Shown here: positions 35,770 through 44,173 of the stretch, piece after piece
Layout: every line of letters starts with the position of its first letter
How positions within the stretch are numbered: position 1 is the first letter of the stretch
Assembly: GCA_023440825.1 (NCBI GenBank)
Contig: JAEXRL010000030.1
Span: 124,001 to 188,000, forward strand
DNA length: 64,000 bases
Direction of reading: 5' to 3'
Source: Pseudomonadota bacterium
Lineage (GTDB): Bacteria; Pseudomonadota; Gammaproteobacteria; Burkholderiales; Burkholderiaceae_B
Notes under the pieces: model-generated
Told to the model about the DNA's origin: nothing
The model's database searches: none
What the model saw: the letters and a program-made list of their open reading frames with translations, nothing else
Translations under genes and position numbers: made by a program

Positions 35770-37088
35770 GTACACAGGCTGAAATTCGTCTGGAGCCGGT
35801 CAGTCTGGCCGCTGGAACCGTAGTAGTGCCCGGTTCAAAAAGTATTTCAAATCGAGTCTTGTTATTGGCCGCTTTAACAGCGGGGCACACACGTATTGAT
35901 GGCCTGTTGGACTCTGATGATACCCGGGTCATGTTGGCCGCACTGCGTCAAATGGGGGTAGGGCTTACGGATCAAGGGGTGGGCTCGGTATCCATACAGG
36001 GTGGTGCGCCGTTTCCTAAGCCCGAAGGCGAGCTTTTTCTGGGTAATGCCGGCACAGCATTTCGTTCTTTAACGGCTGCCCTGGCCCTGATGGGGGGCGA
36101 CTTTGTGCTCAGCGGTGTGCCTCGTATGCATGAGCGTCCCATTGGTGATCTGGTCGATGCTTTGCGTACGCTAGGGGCTCAAATAGACTACCTTGGCGAG
36201 CCAGCTTATCCGCCTTTAGCAATTGGTGCTTGCCGTCCAGTAGCTCAAGGAGTGGTTCAGGTAAAAGGCTCGGTATCCAGTCAGTTTTTAACAGCCTTGC
36301 TCATTGCAGCACCACTTTACACCGCAGCCAGTGGTAGTGCCTTGCGTATCGAAGTGGATGGCGAGCTCATTTCCAAGCCTTATGTAGACATTACCCTGAA
36401 CTTAATGGCGCGTTTTGGGGTGCAGGTGCAGCGTGATGCTTGGCAAGCCTTTACGGTGCCTGCTGATGCTCAGTATCGCTCGCCGGGCCAGTACCGGGTC
36501 GAAGGAGACGCTTCGTCAGCCTCTTACTTTATTGCTCTGGGTGCGCTTGGGGGTGGGCCTTTGCGTATTGAGGGTGTGGGCACGGAAAGCCTTCAAGGCG
36601 ACATCGGTTTTGCCAAGCTCGCCGAGCTGATGGGGGCACAGGTGCAGTATGAGCCGCATGCTTTGGTAGTCAGTGGTGTGCAGGTGGCTAAGGGTGAGCG
36701 TTTGCGCGCCTTTGAGCAGGATTGCAATTTAATTCCAGATGCCGCTATGACGGCTGCTGCCATGGCCATGTTTGCAGATGGCCCGTGTGTGCTGAGTAAT
36801 ATTGCCAGCTGGCGTGTCAAAGAAACAGACCGCATCCACGCTATGCATACCGAGCTGGAAAAGTTGGGCGCTAGAGTGGAGTCGGGGCCGGACTGGTTAA
36901 AAGTTTGGCCTATCCAGACCGATGCGTGGCGTAGCACTTCTATCGCTACCTATGATGATCATAGAATTGCCATGTGTTTCTCTCTGGCGGCGTTTGGACC
37001 CTTGCCACAAACCATTCTGGATCCAAACTGCGTGAGCAAAACCTACCCTGAATATTTCACCGACTTTGCTCAGGTGGTGCAAGCATGA
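35766..37088 (+). CDS. aroA: 3-phosphoshikimate 1-carboxyvinyltransferase (EPSP synthase)
   Basis: 440 residues. Family signatures are present in order: PGSKSISNRVLLLAALT, LFLGNAGTAFRSLTAALAL, and the late WRVKETDRIHAMHTELEKLG and DDHRIAMCFSLAAFG. The enzyme joins shikimate-3-phosphate and phosphoenolpyruvate in the shikimate pathway. The GNAGTA(F/M)R pattern with an Ala at the glyphosate-sensitive position suggests a class I enzyme. Both ends overlap their neighbours by ATGA, so it is translationally coupled to tyrA and cmk. Confidence 0.97.
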   Translation: MSTQAEIRLEPVSLAAGTVVVPGSKSISNRVLLLAALTAGHTRIDGLLDSDDTRVMLAALRQMGVGLTDQGVGSVSIQGGAPFPKPEGELFLGNAGTAFRSLTAALALMGGDFVLSGVPRMHERPIGDLVDALRTLGAQIDYLGEPAYPPLAIGACRPVAQGVVQVKGSVSSQFLTALLIAAPLYTAASGSALRIEVDGELISKPYVDITLNLMARFGVQVQRDAWQAFTVPADAQYRSPGQYRVEGDASSASYFIALGALGGGPLRIEGVGTESLQGDIGFAKLAELMGAQVQYEPHALVVSGVQVAKGERLRAFEQDCNLIPDAAMTAAAMAMFADGPCVLSNIASWRVKETDRIHAMHTELEKLGARVESGPDWLKVWPIQTDAWRSTSIATYDDHRIAMCFSLAAFGPLPQTILDPNCVSKTYPEYFTDFAQVVQA

Positions 37089-37753
37089 GCCTTACCCCAG
37101 TGACGATTCCCGTGATAACCATAGATGGCCCCACGGCTTCGGGCAAAGGCACGGTTTCTACGCGTGTTGCTCAAGCCTTGGGATGGCACGTTCTGGATAG
37201 CGGTGCCATTTACCGTTTGACCGCATTGGCGTGTTTGCAGCAACAAATCGATGCCGACAACCCGGACGCGGTGGCGCTTGTGGCAGCGGCCTTGGATGCA
37301 CGCTTTGATGGGGCCTCGATTTACTTGAATGGGCACACGGTCACGGAAGCCATACGTACAGAACAAGTGGGAATGCTGGCCTCAAAAATAGCGGCGTATG
37401 AACAGGTGCGCGCTGCATTGTTGCAACGTCAGCGCGATTTTCGTCAGGCGCCGGGGCTGGTCGGAGATGGGCGCGATATGGGGACAGTGGTATTTCCTGA
37501 TGCGCCGCTGAAGATATTTTTGCAGGCCAGTGCTCAAGTGCGTGCTCAGAGACGCTGTAAGCAGTTGAGCGATAAAGGAATTCATGCTAATCTAGCGAGT
37601 CTTACGGCAGACTTACAGGCTCGCGACGCACAAGACAAGAGTCGTGCGCATGCTCCGCTAGTGCCTGCCCAAGACGCTCATGTTATTGATTCTTCGAATC
37701 TTAATATAGACGAAACAGTTGCAGTAGTACTCGACCTTTGGTCGCGTATATAA
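37085..37753 (+). CDS. cmk: Cytidylate kinase
   Basis: 222 residues. A P-loop nucleoside monophosphate kinase that phosphorylates CMP and dCMP: IDGPTASGKGTVSTRVA, VLDSGAIYRLTA, GDGRDMGTVVFPDAPLKIFL, and the lid arginines in RAQRRCKQL. It overlaps aroA by four bases and is followed by a 99-bp leader with two hairpins before rpsA. Confidence 0.97.
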   Translation: MSLTPVTIPVITIDGPTASGKGTVSTRVAQALGWHVLDSGAIYRLTALACLQQQIDADNPDAVALVAAALDARFDGASIYLNGHTVTEAIRTEQVGMLASKIAAYEQVRAALLQRQRDFRQAPGLVGDGRDMGTVVFPDAPLKIFLQASAQVRAQRRCKQLSDKGIHANLASLTADLQARDAQDKSRAHAPLVPAQDAHVIDSSNLNIDETVAVVLDLWSRI

Positions 37754-37757
37754 AGGT

Positions 37758-37811
37758 CCTGCGGGTATAGCCCGTCAGGTTTTCTCACTCCACCGGAAGT
37801 TGTCTCCGGTG
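37758..37811 (+). promoter_or_regulatory. Two tandem hairpins in the rpsA leader
   Basis: Hairpin 1 (37758-37779) pairs CCTG-CGGG with CCCG-CAGG around a 5-nt loop with one bulged T and is followed by TTTT. Hairpin 2 (37791-37811) pairs CACCGGA with TCCGGTG. The rpsA start at 37853 has no good Shine-Dalgarno sequence. In Enterobacteria, S1 represses its own mRNA through leader structure; a similar role is possible here, as is attenuation between cmk and rpsA. Confidence 0.5.
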
Positions 37812-37852
37812 TGTTTTAGATACAGCCATTTTTGGCGTACGGATTTTTTTTA

Positions 37853-39571
37853 ATGTCCACAAACCCTAACACCGATTTGCTCGGCGGCGAAAGTTTTGCC
37901 GACCTATTTGCTGAAAGCATCAAAAACCAAGACATGAAAAGCGGCGAGGTTATCTCCGCCGAAGTTTTGCGTATCGACCACAACTTTGTCCTGGTAAATG
38001 CTGGCCTGAAGTCTGAGGCGCTGATTCCCCTCGAAGAATTCCTGAACGATCAGGGTGAAATCGAAGTTGAGGCGGGTGATTTTGTATCGGTTGCTATCGA
38101 TGCTTTTGAAAACGGTTACGGCGATACCATCCTGTCGCGCGATCGTGCCAAGCGTTTGTCTGCCTGGCTGTCTCTTGAGCAGGCTCTTGAGTCTGGCGAG
38201 CTGGTTAACGGTACTATCACAGGTAAGGTTAAAGGCGGTCTGACCGTCATGACCAATGGCATTCGTGCTTTCTTGCCTGGTTCCTTGGTTGACCTGCGTC
38301 CAGTCAAAGACACTACCCCCTATGAAGGCAAAACCTTGGAGTTCAAGGTTATCAAGCTGGATCGCAAGCGCAATAACGTGGTTCTGTCCCGTCGCGCTGT
38401 GCTCGAGGCCTCCATGGGCGAAGAGCGTCAGAAACTGCTCGAAACCCTCACCGAAGGTGCGGTTATCAAAGGTATCGTCAAGAACATCACCGACTACGGT
38501 GCGTTCGTGGATCTGGGCGGTATCGACGGTCTGTTGCACATCACCGATATGGCATGGCGTCGTGTACGTCACCCCTCCGAGGTGTTGCAAGTTGGTCAGG
38601 AAATTGAAGCCAAAGTGCTTAAGTTCGACCAAGAGAAAAGCCGTGTATCCCTGGGCGTCAAACAGTTGGGCGAAGATCCATGGATCGGCCTGGCACGTCG
38701 CTACCCACAAAGCACACGCCTGTTCGGTAAGGTCACTAACCTGACCGACTACGGTGCATTCGTGGAAGTGGAAGACGGTATCGAAGGCTTGGTACACGTG
38801 TCCGAAATGGATTGGACCAACAAGAACGTTGACCCACGTAAAGTTGTTACTCTGGGTGAAGAAGTTGAAGTCATGGTATTGGAAATCGACGAAGACCGTC
38901 GTCGCATTTCCTTGGGCATGAAGCAGTGTCGTGCCAACCCATGGGAAGACTTTGCCATTAACTTTAAGCGTGGCGACAAAGTACGTGGTGCAATCAAGTC
39001 CATCACCGACTTTGGTGTGTTTGTAGGCTTGCCTGGCGGCATCGACGGTCTGGTACACCTGTCCGACTTGTCTTGGTCTGAAGTGGGCGAAGAAGCTGTT
39101 CGCAACTTCAAGAAAGGCGACGAAGTGGATGCGGTTGTGCTGGGTATCGATACCGACAAAGAGCGCATCTCCTTGGGTATCAAGCAGTTGGAAGGCGACC
39201 CCTTCAACAACTACGTAGCGACCAACGATAAAGGTGCTGTGGTTACTGGCGTTATCAAGTCTGTAGAAGCCAAAGGTGCCGTTATTACGCTGTCTCACGA
39301 CGTAGACGCTTACCTGCGTGCCTCCGAGATTTCCGCAGGTCGTGTTGAAGACGCGACTACAGTGCTGAAAGAAGGCGAGGAAATCGAAGCCTTGATCCTG
39401 AGCGTAGATCGCAAAGCGCGTTCTATTCAGTTGTCGATCAAAGCTCGCGATAACGCAGAAGCCGCTCAGTCCATGGCTCGTCTGTCCGAAGCTAGCGCTT
39501 CTTCAGGCACCACTAACCTGGGTGCACTGTTGCGCGCCAAGCTGGATCAGCAGCAACGCGACGACGGTTAA
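37853..39571 (+). CDS. rpsA: 30S ribosomal protein S1
   Basis: 572 residues starting at ATG 37853 (MSTNPNTDLLGGESFADLF); an in-frame ATG 21 bases upstream would add residues not expected in the family. Six S1 RNA-binding domains run in series, with repeated signatures such as ITDYGAFVDLGGIDGLLHI, LTDYGAFVEVEDGIEGLVHV and ITDFGVFVGLPGGIDGLVHL. S1 brings mRNA to the 30S subunit. Codon use is noticeably restricted, as expected for a highly expressed gene. Confidence 0.98.
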   Translation: MSTNPNTDLLGGESFADLFAESIKNQDMKSGEVISAEVLRIDHNFVLVNAGLKSEALIPLEEFLNDQGEIEVEAGDFVSVAIDAFENGYGDTILSRDRAKRLSAWLSLEQALESGELVNGTITGKVKGGLTVMTNGIRAFLPGSLVDLRPVKDTTPYEGKTLEFKVIKLDRKRNNVVLSRRAVLEASMGEERQKLLETLTEGAVIKGIVKNITDYGAFVDLGGIDGLLHITDMAWRRVRHPSEVLQVGQEIEAKVLKFDQEKSRVSLGVKQLGEDPWIGLARRYPQSTRLFGKVTNLTDYGAFVEVEDGIEGLVHVSEMDWTNKNVDPRKVVTLGEEVEVMVLEIDEDRRRISLGMKQCRANPWEDFAINFKRGDKVRGAIKSITDFGVFVGLPGGIDGLVHLSDLSWSEVGEEAVRNFKKGDEVDAVVLGIDTDKERISLGIKQLEGDPFNNYVATNDKGAVVTGVIKSVEAKGAVITLSHDVDAYLRASEISAGRVEDATTVLKEGEEIEALILSVDRKARSIQLSIKARDNAEAAQSMARLSEASASSGTTNLGALLRAKLDQQQRDDG

Positions 39572-39576
39572 GCAGC

Positions 39577-39939
39577 GTGACGAAGTCTGAGCTTATAGCG
39601 CTATTGGCCAGCCGCTATCCGCAGTTGGCCTTACGCGACATGGATTTTGCCGTCAAAACCGTGCTTGAATCTATGACTGAAGCCTTGGCGAATGGTCAGC
39701 GAATCGAGATCCGTGGATTTGGCAGTTTTTCGCTCTCTACCCGTTCACCTCGGGTAGGGCGAAATCCCAAGTCGGGCGAGAAAGTGATGGTACCTGCTAA
39801 GCAGGTACCCCACTTCAAGGCTGGAAAAGAGCTACGCGAGCGAGTCGACGCGGGCTTCTTGCAGCCAGAATCCTCCCCTACCGACGAGCAGCAAAGCGGG
39901 CTGTTTGAGCAGCTTAAGCCCGGTTCGCACCATGGTTAA
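39577..39939 (+). CDS. ihfB: Integration host factor subunit beta
   Basis: 120 residues from a GTG start 5 bp after rpsA. The HU/IHF fold is clear: MTKSELIALLASRYPQL, EIRGFGSFSLSTRSPRVGRN and KSGEKVMVPAKQVPHFKAGK, with the DNA-intercalating proline arm. The C-terminal 20 residues are an extension beyond the E. coli protein. With IHF-alpha it bends DNA sharply at specific sites. The rpsA-ihfB order is the usual one. Confidence 0.96.
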   Translation: MTKSELIALLASRYPQLALRDMDFAVKTVLESMTEALANGQRIEIRGFGSFSLSTRSPRVGRNPKSGEKVMVPAKQVPHFKAGKELRERVDAGFLQPESSPTDEQQSGLFEQLKPGSHHG

Positions 39940-39965
39940 GGACGACGTTCACCCATGCTGAAAAT

Positions 39966-39993
39966 AAACAGGCCCTAATATAGGGCCTGTTTT
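39966..39993 (+). terminator. Terminator after ihfB
   Basis: CAGGCCCTA (39969-39977) pairs perfectly with TAGGGCCTG (39981-39989), extended by A-T pairs, and TTTT follows at 39990-39993. It separates the aro-cmk-rpsA-ihfB genes from lapA. Confidence 0.85.
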
Positions 39994-40061
39994 GCGTGGG
40001 CTATTTAGCTGATTCCCTTTACAATCAAGAAAATCTCAAGAAAATACTTGGAGTTGGAATA

Positions 40062-40388
40062 ATGCGCTATCTCGTCTGGGTGCTTCGTTTATTGGTGTTC
40101 GTCGTGGTGCTGTTGTTTGCGCTCAAAAACACCGAGCCGGTTCAGGTGAACCTATTCGCCAATCATGTGCTCCACGATGTCCCACTAGTAGTGGTAATGC
40201 TGTGCACATTTATTTTAGGGCTCTTGTTGGGCTTGTTTATTATGATGTTAAGCCTTATGCGCCGACGGCGTGAGCTGGCACGTTTGCGTCGCGAGCTGGA
40301 TCGCCTCCAAGAGCGTGCGCAACAGTACGAAAAATCGGTCAGTGCACCCGTTGCACCCGAAACCATTGCGCCCTTGGCACCTCTATAA
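40062..40388 (+). CDS. lapA: Lipopolysaccharide assembly protein A domain protein (LapA)
   Basis: 108 residues from ATG 40062, with GGAG eight bases upstream. Two transmembrane helices (about residues 3-20 and 40-62) are followed by a basic cytoplasmic coiled coil (MRRRRELARLRRELDRLQER). The NTEPVQVNLF segment is typical of LapA/YciS. It pairs with LapB, starting 17 bp later, in regulating LpxC stability and LPS amount at the inner membrane. Confidence 0.9.
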   Translation: MRYLVWVLRLLVFVVVLLFALKNTEPVQVNLFANHVLHDVPLVVVMLCTFILGLLLGLFIMMLSLMRRRRELARLRRELDRLQERAQQYEKSVSAPVAPETIAPLAPL

Positions 40389-40405
40389 GCTTTCCAGGAG
40401 TCGGT

Positions 40406-41656
40406 GTGGATTTTGAAACCTGGTGGTTAATATTTGTACCCATCGTATTTGCCTTGGGTTGGGTGGCGGCACGGGTCGACTTTCGCCAAATGATGTCTGA
40501 AACTCGTACCTTGCCGGATTCCTATTTCAAGGGCCTGAATTTTCTTCTGAATGAAGAGCCCGATCGGGCCATTGATGCGTTTGTAGAAGTGGCCAAGCTC
40601 GATCCGGAGACAACCGAGCTGCATTTCGCGCTAGGCAGCTTGTTTCGTCGTCGAGGCGAAATGGAACGAGCCATACGCGTGCATCAAAGCTTACTGTCGC
40701 GAGCGGATTTGCCGCAGGCTGATCGAGAAAATGCGCAGTTTCAGATTGCTCAGGACTATCTTAAAGCTGGTTTGCTCGATCGTGCTGAGCTGGCCTTTGA
40801 GCATGTGCAAGATACCCGTTTTGCGGTGCCCGCGATGCGTGCCCTGATTCGTATCTATGAGTCCGAGCATGATTGGCCCAAGGCGATTGAAGCGGTACGA
40901 CGTTTGCAGGCCATGGTTAAGGAGCCTGTACCGCAAATTGTGCATTACCAGTGCGAGCAAACAGAGCTGGCTCTAAATGCCCGTACTCCCGATTTTGACG
41001 CGGCAGACAAAGCCCTGGATGCTGCGGATAATGCCTTACGTCAGTTAGGGCCTGAGCATGCCACACCTGCTGCCTTGGCCAGAGTGGCTTCATTGCGTGC
41101 ACGTCAGGCTCAGTTGCAAGGGCAGCTTGAGCAGCAGCGCGCAGCCTTATTGTCGATTCTGGATACGTCACCCGAGTACGCAGGCTTATTCGCACAAGAT
41201 CTCTTGGCTGCCTACGAACAGCTAGGTCGCCTGCCGGCAGGGGTGGACTTGTTGCGCAGTCATTATCAGCAACACCCCACCTTGGATGTCTTCTCTATCC
41301 TGTTTCGCCAGATTCGCGAATTAGAAGGTTACGAGCAAGCCTGGCGCTTTGCTCGTCAGGCCTTGCGTGCCCAGCCTTCTTTGTTGGGGCTGGATAAAAT
41401 GCTCGAAGTAGAGCTGCAAGACGACAGCTTTAAACAAGTGCCCGACATAGTGAATGACGGCTCTCCGGCAGCCTCTATCGTGGCGGCGGCGGATCTAAGC
41501 CTGTTGCGCTCCTTGATTCATAAACATACCCAGCGTCTGGATCGTTATGCCTGCCAGACCTGTGGCTTTGAGGCGCGTCATTATTATTGGCAATGCCCTG
41601 GGTGCAACGCTTGGGAAACCTATAAGCCCTTGCGTCTTGAGGAGGTCAAGCTATGA
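40406..41656 (+). CDS. lapB: Lipopolysaccharide assembly protein B (LapB/YciM)
   Basis: 416 residues from GTG 40406 with AGGAG five bases before it. One N-terminal membrane anchor (WWLIFVPIVFALGWVAARVD) leads to a cytoplasmic array of tetratricopeptide repeats (PDRAIDAFVEVAKLDPETTE, LHFALGSLFRRRGEMERAIR) and a C-terminal rubredoxin-like knuckle with CQTCGF and CPGCNAW. LapB presents LpxC to the FtsH protease and coordinates LPS synthesis. It overlaps rfaE1 by four bases. Confidence 0.95.
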   Translation: MDFETWWLIFVPIVFALGWVAARVDFRQMMSETRTLPDSYFKGLNFLLNEEPDRAIDAFVEVAKLDPETTELHFALGSLFRRRGEMERAIRVHQSLLSRADLPQADRENAQFQIAQDYLKAGLLDRAELAFEHVQDTRFAVPAMRALIRIYESEHDWPKAIEAVRRLQAMVKEPVPQIVHYQCEQTELALNARTPDFDAADKALDAADNALRQLGPEHATPAALARVASLRARQAQLQGQLEQQRAALLSILDTSPEYAGLFAQDLLAAYEQLGRLPAGVDLLRSHYQQHPTLDVFSILFRQIRELEGYEQAWRFARQALRAQPSLLGLDKMLEVELQDDSFKQVPDIVNDGSPAASIVAAADLSLLRSLIHKHTQRLDRYACQTCGFEARHYYWQCPGCNAWETYKPLRLEEVKL

Positions 41657-42585
41657 GCATGACTTATCCCTTGGAGCAGGTAGAGCAGGCCAAAGTGCTG
41701 GTGGTGGGCGATGTCATGATGGACCGCTATTGGTTTGGTGATGTGGATCGCATATCCCCCGAGGCCCCTGTGCCTGTTGTACGCATGGGACGTGTCGAAG
41801 ATCGTTTAGGCGGTGCTGCCAACGTGGCACGCAATATTACCTCTTTGGGGGGGCAGGCTACCCTGTTAGGTATCGTGGGGCAGGACGATACGGCGCGAGA
41901 ACTTGAGCAACTGGCTCAGGAGCACGGAGTACGGTGTGTCTTGCAATCCGACCCGAGCATGGCGACCACGTTAAAGTTACGTGTGCTGGGGCGCCAACAG
42001 CAGTTATTGCGTGTTGATTTTGAACAGTCACCCACAGAGCACAGTTTGCATAACTTGCAGTCAGTCATGTTAGAGCAACTGGCCCAGCATGATGTGCTGG
42101 TATTGTCCGATTATGCCAAGGGTGCTTTAAGCTACGTGGAACAGCTTATCGCCAGTGCTAGCCGACAGGGCAAGCCTATTTTGGTCGACCCTAAAGGTAA
42201 AGACTACACACGCTATGTCGGCGCCACGATCATTACGCCTAATCGTGCAGAAATGCAGGAGGCGGTGGGTGTGTGGAATAACGAGCAAGATCTGACTCAG
42301 CGTGCTCAGCAGTTAAGGCAGCAGCTTGGCCTGGAAGCCATTCTTATTACCCGTTCCGAGCAGGGCATGACCTTGTTTACTCAGGATGGGCGTAGTCATG
42401 TAGGGGCGCAGGCACAAGAGGTATTTGATGTTTCAGGAGCGGGCGATACCGTTTTGGCGACATTGGCGTTGATGCGGGCAGCCGGTTTTCCCTGGGATCA
42501 GGCCATGCAGTGGGCCAATCGCGCCGGTGGCATAGTCGTAGGTAAACTGGGCACGTCTGTGGTGACGGCGAAGGAGTTGCAATGA
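41653..42585 (+). CDS. rfaE1: D-glycero-beta-D-manno-heptose-7-phosphate kinase
   Basis: 310 residues, a PfkB/ribokinase-family sugar kinase: VVGDVMMDRYWFGDVDRISP, RLGGAANVARNITSLGG, and the catalytic FDVSGAGDTVLATLAL. Unlike E. coli HldE it has only the kinase half; the adenylyltransferase (RfaE2/HldC) is not in this window. It makes heptose 1,7-bisphosphate for the LPS inner core. It overlaps both lapB and hldD by ATGA. Confidence 0.95.
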   Translation: MSMTYPLEQVEQAKVLVVGDVMMDRYWFGDVDRISPEAPVPVVRMGRVEDRLGGAANVARNITSLGGQATLLGIVGQDDTARELEQLAQEHGVRCVLQSDPSMATTLKLRVLGRQQQLLRVDFEQSPTEHSLHNLQSVMLEQLAQHDVLVLSDYAKGALSYVEQLIASASRQGKPILVDPKGKDYTRYVGATIITPNRAEMQEAVGVWNNEQDLTQRAQQLRQQLGLEAILITRSEQGMTLFTQDGRSHVGAQAQEVFDVSGAGDTVLATLALMRAAGFPWDQAMQWANRAGGIVVGKLGTSVVTAKELQ

Positions 42586-43583
42586 TAGTGGTTACAGGTG
42601 GTGCCGGATTTATCGGTAGCAATATCGTAAGGGGCCTTAATGCACAGGGACATAGCCATATTTTAGTTGTCGATGACCTGAGCGATGGCGACAAGTTTGT
42701 TAACTTGCTCGGTGTGCAGATATCTGACTATATGCACAAAGATCAGTTCCGCAGCATGGTCGCTCAAGATCAGTTGCCTGCTATCGAAGCTATTTTCCAT
42801 CAGGGGGCATGCTCAGACACCACCGAGCGTGATGGCCATTACATGATGGATAACAACTACCGTGTCACCCTAGAGTTGTTTGAGTACTGTCAGGCAAAAC
42901 GCATCCCCTTTATTTACGCTTCCTCTGCGGCGGTGTATGGCGCAGGGCCAGTCTATGCAGAACATGCGGATAATGAAGCCCCTTTGAATGTATATGGTTA
43001 TTCAAAGTACCTGTTCGATCAGGTGTTGCGCAAGGCATTGCCCGACTTAAGCGCTCCTGTGGTGGGCTTGCGTTACTTTAATGTGTATGGGCCCAATGAG
43101 CAGCATAAAGGGCGCATGTCCTCTGTGGCCTTGCACAATATGCGCGAGTATCTGGCGCATGGCTACGTGCGTTTGTTTGGTGCTTGGGATGGTTATGCCG
43201 ATGGCGCACAGCAGCGCGACTTTATTTATGTCGACGATGTGGTGAAAGTGAATTTGCACTTTTTAGGGCAAAGCAGTCAGTCGGGGATCTTTAACTGTGG
43301 CACCGGCCGTGCGCAGCCCTTTAATGATATAGCTCAAACCGTGGTTAATACCTTGCGTCAAGAGCAGGGGGAGCCTGCCTTGTCACTGGAGCAACTGGTA
43401 CAGCGTGAATTTTTACAGTACATCTCCTTTCCTGATGATTTAAAAGGTCGTTATCAAAGCCACACTCAGGCAGATCTGGCTCAGCTTAGACAAGCGGGCT
43501 ATGCCGAGGAGTTCGTAGATGTGCAGACAGGGGTAGCCGACTACACACGTCGTCTGCTCAAATCAGGGCAGCTACACCTGTAA
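42582..43583 (+). CDS. hldD: ADP-L-glycero-D-manno-heptose 6-epimerase
   Basis: 333 residues, an extended short-chain dehydrogenase: NADP-binding VVTGGAGFIGSNIVRGLN, the ser/Tyr-Lys centre in YASSAAVYG and NVYGYSKYLFDQ, and GLRYFNVYGPNEQHKGRMSS. It converts ADP-D-glycero- to ADP-L-glycero-heptose, the donor for LPS core heptose. It ends the long series that began at gyrA. Confidence 0.96.
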   Translation: MIVVTGGAGFIGSNIVRGLNAQGHSHILVVDDLSDGDKFVNLLGVQISDYMHKDQFRSMVAQDQLPAIEAIFHQGACSDTTERDGHYMMDNNYRVTLELFEYCQAKRIPFIYASSAAVYGAGPVYAEHADNEAPLNVYGYSKYLFDQVLRKALPDLSAPVVGLRYFNVYGPNEQHKGRMSSVALHNMREYLAHGYVRLFGAWDGYADGAQQRDFIYVDDVVKVNLHFLGQSSQSGIFNCGTGRAQPFNDIAQTVVNTLRQEQGEPALSLEQLVQREFLQYISFPDDLKGRYQSHTQADLAQLRQAGYAEEFVDVQTGVADYTRRLLKSGQLHL

Positions 43584-43671
43584 GCAGCAAGCAGTTCGCG
43601 CTTTCGCACAGCGAGTAGTTACCGAGATGGACAAAGTGCTGGGCGGAGCGGGTGTGATGGTTCGTTTTTAA

Positions 43672-43708
43672 GCATGATGGTGTTTTTTCTTTTGGAGCAC
43701 CGTCATGC
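43672..43708 (+). promoter_or_regulatory. Hairpin spanning the comEA-like start codon
   Basis: GCATGATGGTG (43672-43682) pairs with CACCGTCATGC (43698-43708) with one G-T pair. The loop contains the TTGGAG ribosome binding site, while the ATG (43705-43707) is inside the right arm. In RNA this could limit translation of the downstream gene. Confidence 0.45.
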
Positions 43709-44067
43709 TAGAAAAAGCACGTTTATGGGGCATGCACACTGGTCACAGCTTGTTGTTCAGTGTATTGATGTACCTAAGTTGTGCGTCACTTGGCCATGCG
43801 CACGATGTTAACCAGGCCACACACGAGCAATTACTGCAAATTAAGGGTATAGGCCCTAAAACAGCACAGTTGATCATAGCCGAACGAGAGCGCGCTGGCC
43901 CCTATTCGTCTTACGATGATTTAGCCTTACGCGTAAAAGGAATAGGGCCCAAAAAACTGCTGCAAATGCAAGAATCAGGCTTAAGGTTGGGGGCTGCAGC
44001 GGGCAATAAAGTCGCTCAGCCAGTTCGTCCGGCGGCAACGGTCACAACGCCTCGTAAAAAACCGTAG
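43705..44067 (+). CDS. ComEA-like helix-hairpin-helix DNA-binding protein
   Basis: 120 residues. A signal peptide or membrane anchor (HSLLFSVLMYLSCASLGHA) is followed by two helix-hairpin-helix units: DVNQATHEQLLQIKGIGPKT and DLALRVKGIGPKKLLQM. A basic, proline-rich tail (PVRPAATVTTPRKKP) closes it. ComEA-type proteins bind incoming DNA in the periplasm during natural transformation, but small versions like this exist in many bacteria not known to be competent. It is a single gene in a 590-bp stretch between hldD and cysM. Confidence 0.88.
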   Translation: MLEKARLWGMHTGHSLLFSVLMYLSCASLGHAHDVNQATHEQLLQIKGIGPKTAQLIIAERERAGPYSSYDDLALRVKGIGPKKLLQMQESGLRLGAAAGNKVAQPVRPAATVTTPRKKP

Positions 44068-44173
44068 CGCCTTATTTAAAACCATTCTAAGCTTATTCGC
44101 TTAGCAAGCGGGCACTGCCGCCAGGTGTGCTTTTGCATGCACAGCTCTACTTTGTAAGGTGTATCATTTCCTG

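Noticed and set aside
37904..39298. 464-residue open frame antisense to rpsA
   Set aside because: It lies wholly within rpsA on the opposite strand, has a composition rich in F, H and Q that mirrors the restricted codon use of S1, no ribosome binding site and no recognisable domain. It is a codon-bias shadow.
43627..43671. Remnant reading frame MDKVLGGAGVMVRF between hldD and the comEA-like gene
   Set aside because: Only 14 codons after the ATG, no upstream start or ribosome binding site, and no recognised homologue; more likely non-coding.
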